Of a stretch of DNA of 64,000 bases, positions 52,961 through 62,966 are shown one piece after another. Below the pieces are notes generated by a model, which did not search any database, was not told the DNA's origin, and saw only the letters and a program-made list of their open reading frames with translations. This DNA is from Sanderia malayensis. Taxonomy: Eukaryota; Cnidaria; Scyphozoa; Semaeostomeae; Pelagiidae. Where the stretch lies: assembly GCA_013076295.1 (NCBI GenBank), contig RQOL01000810.1, forward strand, positions 186,001 through 250,000, given 5' to 3'. How positions within the stretch are numbered: position 1 is the first letter of the stretch; every line of letters begins with the position of its first letter. The position numbers and the translations under genes were made by a program.

Positions 52961-53499
52961 GTAAGTTAGCTTTCTTATTTTGAGTAAATTCTTATTACAA
53001 TAGTTTACAACTAATTCATCATGTAGTCTTACAAAGGCTTGTTCAATGCCTTACGATTTTTATTTCAACCTGGGCCTATTAAGTCATTTGGATCATTTCG
53101 AAACCAAGGTAGCAGATGCGCAACTTTGATTCATTGAAAATACAGATTTATCTTTTCATAACCTAACTAAAATCACACAACATGTTTTATCGCAAGTAAA
53201 TTACTCAGAAGTATTTTTATGTTGCTCTCTTTTGCTTGTTGAAAGATATAATATTGATGGGTGAACATTCACTTTTTTTTTCATCAACCCATCATCAGTC
53301 AGACGGAGATGATGTTTGTGAAAACTCAAGTTTAATAACTAAAGTTTGTTATGGTACGAGTATCATATGTAGCATTCTATGTTCATATTGGGCATTATTG
53401 ACAAAATCAAGTCTTTTGTGGTTGCATCCCAATTTTTTCAGTAACTTATCTAATTTGTTCAATTTTCTTGGGCTCAAAGTCCAATACTGAACTTTTCCA

Positions 53500-53957
53500 A
53501 CTTTTTAAAGAGCCCAGAACTACTTTTTTATCAAGAACTTTCTCAGGTAGCTCTGCCATCTGCCCGGGGGTGAGAACATAATGCTACTTCTTGAATACAT
53601 CTTATAAGAAAGTTGTCAGCATTTATTCCATCATCTCTTTTTATCCAAGGACAATCGTAGAATGGAACTCGCTTCCGCCTGAAGTTAGAAGAATTAAAAA
53701 TATTAACGTATTTAAAGATAGATGCGCAATGGTTTTTTAAACACTTTTCTGTAATTAATTATTTATTTATTTATTTATTTTTCTTGTGATCTTCTCACTC
53801 CTCATGCATACCCATCCCTGGCCAACTTCCCATAGAGTTCCAATCTTCTCACTGGTTTTATGATGATGATGGGAGTGTATGGGAAGTGCGAAGATCTCCA
53901 TCAGTGTGATACTTTATTGGTTTTACTGATTAACATGTAGATGTAGATGTAGATGCA
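53500..53957 (+). pseudogene. LINE 3' end fragment with (TAGATG)n tail
   Basis: Frame piece YSIISFYPRTIVEWNSLPPEVRR (about 53,612-53,680), then INVFKDRCAMVF and stop, is the typical C-terminus of CR1/L2-group LINE ORF2 in invertebrates (SFFPRTI..WN.LP). It is followed by a TTTA tract and ends in ACATGTAGATGTAGATGTAGATG. 5'-truncated, inactive. It lies in the first intron of locus B. Confidence 0.75.
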
Positions 53958-53959
53958 CA

Positions 53960-55120
53960 CAGCTGCACTGCACCATTTTATTGACTAACATTAAAACTGG
54001 GAATACTGCCGAAATGCCAACAGCAGGGGATAGGATTTTAATGATGTAAGCTCTAATATCAAGAATGATTTGTTGTTTATGCTGGAACTAAATGGCAACT
54101 TCAGAAAATTATATTACTCTGCAAAGTTTAGGTGGACTTGCAATGCTACAGACAATGACAGAGGTATAATGTGTAAGCATGAACTTTGCTGCTGTACCTG
54201 TGTAAGTTTGTGTTAGCAAATTTGACAAGTTTTGGTTATTTATATTTTGATTATTTTTAACATTTGAAATAACTGATTTTTTGTTAAGATGGGCTACTGG
54301 ATGCTTATTCAAGAGAGGTGCTCATTTGACAGATTTGTAAATTTGTTGGGGTCTTACTTGAAGGAGCACTTGTTCAAGGATTGAAAGTATATAAGAGCAC
54401 AAATGTTAAGCTGCAAATTAACTATCAATCAAAGTGTGCTTTATGACTTGCCAGCTATAAGAATTTTTTATGGTGCTTTCATTGGTTTACACATATAATA
54501 TCAATTTAAGCTACAAATAAACTATCAATCAAATGTTATTTTCATTGGCTGTTGTGTCACTTTTGTTACTGCTGTAGTGATGTCGAGGTACAGGTATTTG
54601 AACAAGCATCCAAGAGACCACACATTTCATTTACATTGCATTTACATGATAAGACTTTCCCTTCTCATGTTGGTTTTTGCTGCAGTTTTTGTTGTATTTG
54701 GCTTCTTTCATAAAAATATCATGATAAGAAACCAATTTTGGTGTAATATTGACAACCAGATATTACTTTGATGGGAAGGTAAAGGACCAGACAAAACAGG
54801 AATCAACATTGGTATAATGGTTGTTAATGGTTTATGTTTTTGTGGAATTTGCTGGAGTTGATTCACTTTCTGTGCAAATGCAGAAAAGGAAACAAAAGTA
54901 GTGTCTACTTTTCTAAATGAACCTTGGGTTATTCATCACAATGTTCCTTTTGTTTATGATCTATTATGATTTTATCACAACTATTAAAAGAAGTTACACA
55001 GTGCCTGAATCATGTTTGAATAAACTGGAGTCTTTTGTACTTCATTGATATTTCAAATATCAGGCACAGATCCTTTGGATGATCAATTGGATGGTTGATT
55101 TGATGATTGATCCAAACGAT
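53960..55120. other. Locus B intron sequence, nothing recognised
   Basis: This is the stretch where the HEPN and linker exons would be expected. No HEPN motif or short phase-1 exon was found. Two partial repeats of a CAAATAAACTATCAATCAAA word (about 54,410 and 54,510) are the only structure noticed. Confidence 0.4.
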
Positions 55121-55124
55121 CATG

Positions 55125-55285
55125 CTAATTGATCGTTTCGATGAACTTCAAGAAGCCAAGAAAATGAATCAAACATTTATTGAAAAATTCTCTGCATCAA
55201 AGTTTTGACTATGTGGTCTTCCAAGGATTATAATCCTTATAATCCCTGGAAGACTTCACAGTCAACACTTTTTTGATGCAGCCAA
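55125..55285 (+). repeat. Direct duplicate of a NACHT segment
   Basis: About 160 bp (CTAATTGATCG...GATGAACTTCAAGAAGCCAAG...GCAGCCAAAGAG) repeats 55,622-55,782, including its hairpin. It lies just upstream of the NACHT exon start, so locus B has an extra, out-of-order piece from the Walker B motif onward. Confidence 0.8.
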
Positions 55286-55302
55286 AGAGGCTGATCAAGT
55301 CT

Positions 55303-55704
55303 TTAAAAGATCATGTTCAGACTATTGAAGTTGAGGAAATGTTCAATATGGTTCAGGATGATAACAAAAGCCAAATTATTTTTGTTGGTGGAGAAGCTGG
55401 AATTGGCAAATCCGTTCTTGCAAAGGGAGTTGCCTTCGCTAGAACTGACTTCCCAATTGCGGCAAATCAGTTCTTCCTTTTCTACATCATCTGTAGAGAC
55501 TTTAACAATTTTGTTTCTGAATGCAACAACGAACACAATGAACCTGAAATAATCAATCACAACTATTTGAAGGAGAAATTCAGAAGCCTACCTGTAAAGA
55601 ACGACAAAACTACACTATTTCTAATTGATGGTGTGGATGAACTTCAAGAAGCCAAGAAAATGAATCAAACATTTATTGAAAAGTTTTCCGCATCAAAGTT
55701 TTGA
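55303..55704 (+). pseudogene. Locus B NACHT core
   Basis: The open part reads SLKDHVQTIEVEEMFNMVQD, Walker A GEAGIGKS (55,389-55,413), FNNFVSECNNEHNEPEI, FRSLPVKNDKTTLFLIDGVD (Walker B) and EKFSASKF, then stops at an inserted hairpin. It matches locus A residue for residue in long stretches. The frame resumes after the hairpin as RYQQLEVLGFDKNQIQEYI with a further 1-nt deletion in a T run. Confidence 0.85.
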
Positions 55705-55774
55705 CTGTGTGGTCTGCCAAGGATTATAATCCTTATAATCCTTGGAAGACTTCACAGTCAACACTTTTTGATGC
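55690..55774 (+). repeat. Exonic hairpin 1 in locus B (about 40-bp arms)
   Basis: Arms 55,690-55,729 and 55,733-55,774, loop TCC. The inner 13 bp CCAAGGATTATAA pair perfectly; further out there are a few mismatches and a 2-base bulge. By alignment to locus A (ARFIILGRPHSEH), the right arm is native and the left arm is an inverted copy of it. A second version lies at 55,190-55,275. Confidence 0.85.
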
Positions 55775-55956
55775 AACCAAAGAGAGGTACCAACAGTTGG
55801 AAGTCCTTGGGTTTGATAAGAATCAAATTCAGGAATATATTCTGAATTTTGAAAAATTATCAACAAACAAGACTGAGAATCAATAGGAAAGTGTAGAAAG
55901 TACAGCAAATTTTGTCAAGAGTGTTTCGGAAAATCTGCAAACGTCTCAACTATAAT

Positions 55957-56034
55957 TTCAATCCCTCAATTTTTGAATACGATCTGCTGTGCCTTCACTT
56001 GAACAAGATCGTATTCAAAAATTGAGGGGTTGAA
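55957..56034 (+). repeat. Exonic hairpin 2 in locus B (28-bp arms)
   Basis: Arms 55,957-55,984 and 56,007-56,034 with one mismatch and a 22-nt loop. The left arm is the native NACHT coding sequence (counterpart of IPQFLNTICC in locus A), and the right arm is its inverted copy. Confidence 0.9.
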
Positions 56035-57928
56035 GTCCAATTTTTGTTGCATCAATGACTTCGTTGGTGTCCTGGCCACTGAGAAAGTCAGTGATACAAG
56101 TTTCATTCAAGTTTCACTCAAAAGGAACAACAACATTGATTGACGTCAGCAGAAGAAGGGAAATGAAATTGAAATGGTTGCAAATATTGAATATGAACAT
56201 CGACAAATCAGAATTCGGCTCAGCCGCCAATCTGATTGGATTGGCAGGATTTGTTAGGTTGACTGGTGTTTGGGTTGGTGAGAAGGACTTTGAAAGGATC
56301 ATGAAGAAATTGATTGAAATGGAATAAAGCAGGTTTAAGTGGATGAGGTTAACTGGATGTCCACTGATGAATCCTGATTTGATAACAAGGGTAAGACATT
56401 GTTACATGTATTGTCCCTCTCGATTTCATATTTATGGATTAATGCTGCCAGGCTAATTAACTTTTCATCAACTTATTACTTTACACTTCAATTACATAAT
56501 ATTATGATGTTGAATAACTGAGAAACTTGAGGTCTTGTTTGCGTTGAACATCTTGAACTTTTTGAAGGGCAAATTTGACAATCCGGACACAGTATTTTAG
56601 AAACCTTTATCGTTTTAAACTCGAAATTGTAAAACTGTCACAAAATTTCAGGTATTTATCAGAAATTGGTAGGATTTCGTTGAATTTTGCCGTCCCTTCA
56701 CATTTTGTTTTCTGTGAGGTGTGTGTGATATCAGCGAGGTTTTGTGCATGTTTTGGTAAACTGTTGTGACATAATATAATCCAAAACTTACTGCTTGTTT
56801 TTCAATTCCAGATTAAAGAGAATAGAGTAGAAATCATGGAACATTGTAAGTGAACTAAAATCTTTAAACTATTTTATACAATGTTGTGTGGGTCTTCTCT
56901 TGAGATATATTAATACTTTCATGGTTCATGTTTTTCAAATTTCAGAGTGGGTTTCAAAAAATAAAATGTTCGGAAAAACTTCAGAAAGTATTAATCCTTT
57001 AAAATTATATGAAATTATAGCATTTGAAACAAATTATAGGAATATTCATGTCAGACTTTTTTTATGGCACTTAACCTTCTTTTTTCCTCCAGAAAAATAT
57101 TATAGAAAAATAGGTTTTGTCCAATCACTTTCCTAAAATGATCAACAAAGACTTAAATCTCGAATTCAAAAAGGTCAAGACAGTTACATGCAAAAATTTT
57201 GATATTTTTCAAAGTTTTAAAACATTCTCTTTTAAATGAGAGAGAATTTGCATGGCGTTGAGTGAAAATTATAATTATTGGCGTTTTAATTAATCAACTT
57301 TGATAAATTTTTGTGACAAATTTTTAAGGGACCTCTTCGCAGTTTTCTTTTAATATTATTATAAAGCAATATGATATAGTTTAAATTATGTTTTCACTTG
57401 AAAATTTATGAAAATTTGAGAATATTTCTGCCAAAGAAATTCACTATTGAGACCCGTTTGGTATTTTTATATTGTATTTAAATTTTCTTCCTAGGGGCCA
57501 CTTCTAGACGCCGTTTTTCATACGGTTATGCGTAACCTATACTTTGTAGATGTATTTCCAATCGATCATTTGATTTATATTTGTAGATCCGACATCAATC
57601 CTCATTTTATTTGAACCAGAAAGCCGTGACTTTGTTCTTCAACTGAAAGAAAAACTGGATGATAAGAATGGTCATATTGCGATGGATGAAAACACTGAAG
57701 AGTTTAAAATACGATATAATTAACTCCCTTCCATTCTGATTTTCCTTGTTCAACATCAAATATCCAAAGAGGTTAAGAAAGAGATTCTTTTCGCCCAGGT
57801 TATTGGTTTTGCTAACGCGAGTCTCTATTTGTGTTTGTATTCAGTGGATATCTCTATCATATATTTACTCTGTAGTCTTTAATTATAGGACGAAAAATGA
57901 TTTAAATTCTACTCATGAAGTTGGAAGT

Positions 57929-57991
57929 AGATTTTCATCCAAGTGAAGCGCTGAGTTCTGTGATCTCATCGCTTTACTTGGATGAAAATCT
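57929..57991 (+). repeat. Exonic hairpin 3 in locus B (27-bp arms)
   Basis: Arms 57,929-57,955 and 57,965-57,991, two mismatches, 9-nt loop. The left arm corresponds to DFHPSPAL of TIR-like domain 1, and the right arm is the inverted copy. Confidence 0.9.
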
Positions 57992-58487
57992 TGGATGAAT
58001 CTCTTCAGATAAACGAAATATTGACGAAATGACTATTGAATTATATTGGACCATATTAGCTCTTCTGGGTAAGTTTCATTATTAATTAACATTGGAAAGT
58101 TTTGCATCATCATTCCGCTGAATAACTGAACTTTGACAATAGTTTTTTTTGAATAGCTTAATATTGACTTTGTGAAAGCAATAATAATAACACAATGCTA
58201 CATCTTATTAAGATAACAAAATATATTACCAACAATTTTTTTTCAAAATCGAGAAGATTGCATTGCTGTTTCAAGTATTGTGTTTTGATTATGAGTAACA
58301 GATATTATACTAATGTAGTATTTCTTGTATCATTTGATTACTATTGATTTTTTATTTTCAGATGGAATGTTCATCGCGATTTTGAATGCGCCGGGAAACC
58401 GGGTCGAAGCAATTAAAATGAAATGGAAATTCTCAAATGAAATTTGTTGTTCTGTGTTTGTTAATGTTGAGTTGGAGAAGTGTAAAA

Positions 58488-58551
58488 CTCGAAAAATACG
58501 AAGAATCTAAACAATGTCTCTACACTGTTCAGATTCTTCGTATTTTTCGAG
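58488..58551 (+). repeat. Exonic hairpin 4 in locus B (30-bp arms)
   Basis: Arms 58,488-58,517 and 58,522-58,551, two mismatches, 4-nt loop. The left arm corresponds to SEKCEEM of TIR-like domain 2. The exon is 209 nt against 203 nt in locus A, so the inverted copy replaced about as much sequence as it added. Confidence 0.9.
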
Positions 58552-59169
58552 GTTGATAGATTATTCTTGGGTAAGGTTGTCAGTTTCTTTACTGTATCTT
58601 TGTTTATAGAGCTCATTCCTGTCAATTGCTCTCATATGTTCAATCAGTGTATAAACACTTCCTTCACAATTTTTACATTTTTGTTATTTATGTCCATTTT
58701 ACTAATATCCTGAAATGAGAGAAGTAACTTTTAACATCTGAATATTTTTTTCATAGGAAAATAACGAAGGGTTTTACAATTAGCCATGAATCGAACAACA
58801 TGCAGTTTAGCAAGTAACACTATGGCTGATGAACGAAGCTGGATGAATTGGATCCCTTTTGTAAATATAATGTTTTTTTTAAATACTTTTAGCTTTTTTT
58901 AATTGTGTTTTGTTATTCAAATATGAATAGTTTTGGCTGAATTTCAACTAGTCGTATTTGCTTGCATTACTTGTGGGCTGCCATTTGCTAACCTTAATGG
59001 AACGTAGGAGCATCCTAATGGAGCTATCTGTTGTTCCCAAGCTGGACTGTGTATTGAGTTGCAAGTTTGGAAACAAGATTTCAGAAGGTCAAAGAAGATT
59101 CTGGATGATTTTGTAGAGAGAAGATGAAATAATTTTAAATATTTAATTGCCTAAAAAGCCTTCAAGGTA

Positions 59170-60150
59170 ACTACTATATCCGATCGGTTGATCTCTCATG
59201 CTCAACCATAAAAATGTTTGCGAGTACTGGACCAAGTTGTGACCCCATTGCAACGCCTTCTACTTGTACATATATTTGACCACTGAATGAGACGCGCACA
59301 TGTCTTGTAGAGAGTAACAAGAGTTCTTTCATTTTTGCATCGTTTATGTTAGTCTGGATCTCAAATTGGTCGTATCTATATTTGTCTCACAATAACATCA
59401 ATCGTTTACTCCAAGGGAACATTTGTGAAAAGCGATGTCACATCAAATGAAATCAGTTTGTAGTTATCCGGGATGTTTATTATTGCGAGACCTTGAATGA
59501 ATTACTTGGAAGACATGACAGTATATTCTGATTGTGCTAAAGGTGCATGTAGCTTAGCGAGAGTTTTCCAGGGGAAGACCCTATTGAATAAATGTTATCG
59601 ACAAATTGGATACTAGTCCTGTGACTAAGATTGTTTACTTTGGCACTAAAATGAGTACGTGCTTTAATGTCAAACATAAACAGATGAAAGAGCATGAACA
59701 CGACATTGTGTATAAGTATAAATGTGAAGAGGAGGACTGTAGGGCAACTTACATAGGCAAGACGGCCAGACTTTTCTGAAAAAATAAATGACCATTGTCG
59801 TAGAGATTTGAAATCACACGTTTTTTCGCATCATTTGGAAACAGGACACAAGGTAACAACTATCGAAGATTTTACAATAATAATTAAACAAAAAGGTTTA
59901 AATAATGATTATATTTGAACTATAGCAGAATCACCCATGATTAAAGGAAGAAAACCTGTGCTCAATTGCCAAGAGAAATCAACTCCTTTACAGCTTTTTA
60001 ATTGACGTTCCTTTTTCGTAGATATCGCTCTTTTGATTTTTGTTGATAGCATTATCATACTTCGTTAACGATTTTTAACCCGTTGACTTCTATTATTGGA
60101 ATTTACTTGACTCTGAGGATGGTGGTTTGTCTGACGACCGAATATATAAA
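59170..60150. mobile_element. Rearranged second Penelope-like fragment
   Basis: The minus strand (about 59,520-59,175) has RT pieces YKLISFDVTSLFTNVPLE and VEGVAMGSQLGPVLANIFM. The plus strand (about 59,690-60,000) has the GIY-YIG-like piece YKYKCEEEDCRATYIGKTAR and a HHLETGHK segment. The two halves of one protein therefore lie head to head, as after an inversion or from two insertions. Both are broken by stops. At 60,111 a worn hammerhead-like core CTGAGGA...CGAA follows the endonuclease, as in the element at 24.5 kb. Confidence 0.8.
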
Positions 60151-60599
60151 TTGTAGGAAAATATTGACATCGTATGAAGGAAAGACGCTTTTGTATCCAG
60201 GGTCTTTGGGAAATTCCTTGTGCGCACGCGCAGCTAACTGACTCATCAAACTTCTTACTGTGATGACCTTCCACATGATCTAATGACTAACCCTTATATT
60301 ACTAATTATGTTTTGATTGGATAAAATAGAGACATTTGTAACGATCTGATTGGTTTGTAGTTTAGAGAATATTACTCATTTCCTATTAACCACGTTGAAA
60401 TAATTATGAAATTTATGTATTGTTCAGTTGCGTTTTGGAGATAGAATTGAAGTGGACATGAGTGTACACTTTTGAAAAAGCTGAATTCTATTGATCAGTG
60501 TGTTTCTTCTTGCGAAATTTCTGTTCAAGCTAACAACTAGCAAATCGGAGTTAAGTTCTCCGACACATGGTCCACCGAGCCGGATAGTTTGAATTAGAG

Positions 60600-61925
60600 A
60601 TGGACGAGTTCGAGAAACTGAAGAAGAAACGTTCCTTGTATAGAAGAAGTGCAATGAATTTGGTGAAGCGAGTAAGAGAAGTCCTCAGAGACGAACCACA
60701 AGATGCGGTTTTATTGAAAAAGTACTTGGTAGAGTTGAAAGAGATCCAAGGCACTTTAAAGGACTTTGACGAGAGGATTCTTGACTTTATTATCAAGTAC
60801 GAAGATGAAGACGGCGAGAAAGAGATGGATGATGCGATGGATTACAGAGATGAAATTATTGGGGCGATAGTATCGACCGAAAAGCAACTAGAAGAAATTC
60901 CAGAGAATGAATCCATAGCTTCAGGCCCTAGGGGACGGCGTGATTCCTGAGAGAGTATCCAATCAGTGAGGTCAGACGATCAGTGAGGTCAGACGATAGC
61001 CAAGGCACAATGATGAAAAGAAAAATGCCAGTAAAGCTCTCCGCGCTTGAATTGAGCAAAATTAGTGGAAAGATTCACGAATGGAGTGAGTTTTGGGACA
61101 GTTTTTGTAGCGCAGTGAATGATAATGAAAATTTGGCCAACGTCGACAAGCTGAAATACCTGAGAGGATTTTTAGAAGAGCCGGCCCGAAGCGTGATTGC
61201 AGGACTCCCGACGACTGACTCATCCTACGAAACCGCAGTGAATGTCTTGAAGAGCCGTTACGCAAATCCGGCTGTTATTCAACGCGCCCACATAAATCAG
61301 CTTTTGAACCTGGCACCGGTTTTCAACGAGAAGAACACCGCAAGGCTGAGATCATTTCATGATCATATCGAGACTCACTTCCACGGACTGGAGGCTCTCG
61401 GCGTTGACAAAATAACATACTCCAGCATCATTGTTCCGGTTTTAATTGAAAAACTTCCTGAGGGAATTTGGCTGGGAATGCTCAGAGATGTTGGGAAATC
61501 GCACCTCGACTGGAATTTAGAAGAAATGCTCGGAGCGCTGTCGAAGGAGTTGGAGATCAGAGAATGTCACGTTCCATTGTTGAGAAACTCCAATGGCCAA
61601 GGAAGACCCGAAGATACGAGAAGATCAAGACAGGAGAGCAACCCAGGAAGAACAACAATGAGGACGGCAAATGCTCTGTTGCAGGCAAAGAAGAGAAGAA
61701 GAGATGTGCATACTGCAGCCAAGAGCATGTGCACGAGGACTGCTCTATTGTAGCAACGGTAGATGATCGTAAGAGTTTTTTAAAGAATTTTTTAAAATGT
61801 TTTATATGCTTGGGAGGGGGCATAAATCTTTCCAATGCCACTCTAACAAAAAATGTAATGTTTGCAAAGGAAGGCATCACACCTCCATATGTACTAACAA
61901 CGCTAACTCGTAGGCCAAGCTAGAG
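60600..61925 (+). pseudogene. BEL/Pao retrotransposon gag
   Basis: The first frame (60,600-60,950) is a coiled-coil-rich N-terminus (MDEFEKLKKKRSLYRRSAMN...) ending in TGA. The second (60,983-61,753) carries the DUF1759-type capsid-like region: MPVKLSALELSKISGKIHEW, SEFWDSFCSAVNDNENLANV, DKLKYLRGFLEEPARSVIAG and RFHDH/ LEALGV parts typical of BEL/Pao gag. In another frame a zinc-knuckle tail follows (CAYCSQEHVHEDC, KCFICLGGG). At least one stop and one frameshift are present. Gag packages the element RNA. The LTR expected upstream was not identified. Confidence 0.85.
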
Positions 61926-62160
61926 GTTAAGGAATCGCAGCCTAGGCCTAACGCACCTCCGCTTGATGCAAATGCAGTTTCTTGGGTAGGCAGCACTGGC
62001 TCTGATGGTAGAGTAGCTCTACAGACAGCTTTAGCAAAGGTAAACGAGAATGCAGGAAGCACAGTGAGAGTATTACTGCTGAGGCTGTAGCCAAGTTAGG
62101 GTTGAATTGTTTGAGAAAAGAGACATTAGGCCTAAAAGCGTCCTCGTGTTTGCAATCGTG
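61926..62160 (+). pseudogene. BEL/Pao protease-region remnant
   Basis: Continues with QPRPNAPPLDANAVSWVGST and GRVALQTALAKV..., then jumps to TAEAVAKLGLNCLRKETLGL in the next frame. In intact BEL/Pao the aspartic protease motif (DSGSQ) lies between these, so a small deletion has removed the catalytic site. The sequence is cut by the LINE at about 62,160. Confidence 0.6.
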
Positions 62161-62167
62161 TACCTTC

Positions 62168-62966
62168 ATTTGAAGTCTCAAGTCTCGAACTAATCTGTTC
62201 TGAACTTACGGTGAATAAGAAAAAGTGGATCATCTACAGCATCTATCGACCCCCCGAGCGCAGCAATTTAGATTCATTTTTTTCTGCCTTATCACTATCC
62301 TTGAACTCGGCCTTAGACAAGTATGACAACGTGATATTAATGGGAGATATTAACATTAATACCTTTGATAAGGCAGATGCTGCATACCAGAAACTTGCAA
62401 GCTTCTGTGATGTATTTGGGCTCTCAAACTTAGTGACTGCCAAAACATGTTTTACAAAAAATAGCAGCTCCTCCATCGATGTCATTCTTACTAACAGAGA
62501 AAAAAGTTTCCAGAAAACCTCAATTTTTGAGACTGGTCTTAGCGACTATCATGGTCTTGTTCTCACCATTCTTAAATCCCATATCCCTCGTTTAAAACCA
62601 AAAATAATAAAATATCGAAACTATAAAAAATTTGACCCCGCAAAATTCCTTGCCGATGTTCGTAGAACTAATTTTGTAGCCTTGGAGGACCCAGACAAGT
62701 GTTATGATAATCTTACCAATAGCTTTCGAAATCTAGTTGACAAACACGCTCCGTTAAAGACGAAAACTGTGCGAGGAAACAATGCCCCTTTTGTCACTCG
62801 AGAACTAAAAAAAGCTATTTATACCAGAACAAAGTTAAAAAATAAACTAAATAAAAATCCCACAGATCAAACGAAAGGAATTATAAAAAACAGCGCAATA
62901 AGTGTGTTTCCTTGCGGAAAAAGGCAATTAAACAACATTTCAAAAAAGCCACTGCAAAAGACATAA
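62168..62966 (+). pseudogene. LINE endonuclease C-terminal part and linker
   Basis: Frame EVSSLELICSEL..., WIIYSIYRPPERSNLDSFFS, VILMGDININTF (GD.N motif), SSSIDVILTN and SDYHGLVLTIL (SDH-like motif with Tyr-His) define an exonuclease-endonuclease-phosphatase domain. The catalytic N-terminal part is missing. The frame shifts near 62,885; the correct continuation reads RNKCVSLRKKAIKQHFKKAT. Confidence 0.8.

Larger units (their letters stand above)
52690..59130 (+). pseudogene. Locus B: broken NLR paralogue
   Basis: Order kept from locus A: promoter and exon 1, NACHT part (55,303-56,000), LRR-like part (56,055-56,390), micro-exon (56,812-56,845), TIR-like 1 exons (57,587-57,798; about 57,890-58,068), TIR-like 2 first exon (58,362-58,570), 3' UTR (58,757-59,130). 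Lost: HEPN and linker exons, much of the post-NACHT part, second half of TIR-like 2. Breaks include TGA after FSASKF (55,702), a frameshift and TGA at the start of the 57.89-kb exon, an in-frame TAA in TIR-like 1 (57,721) and TAA in TIR-like 2 (58,508). Four of the breaks coincide with inverted-repeat insertions. It cannot make the full receptor. Confidence 0.85.

Noticed and set aside
53236..53490. 84-codon frame after the locus B first exon as a replacement N-terminus
   Set aside because: It has no similarity to the HEPN or linker exons of locus A and no matching splice signals. Probably a chance frame in the intron.
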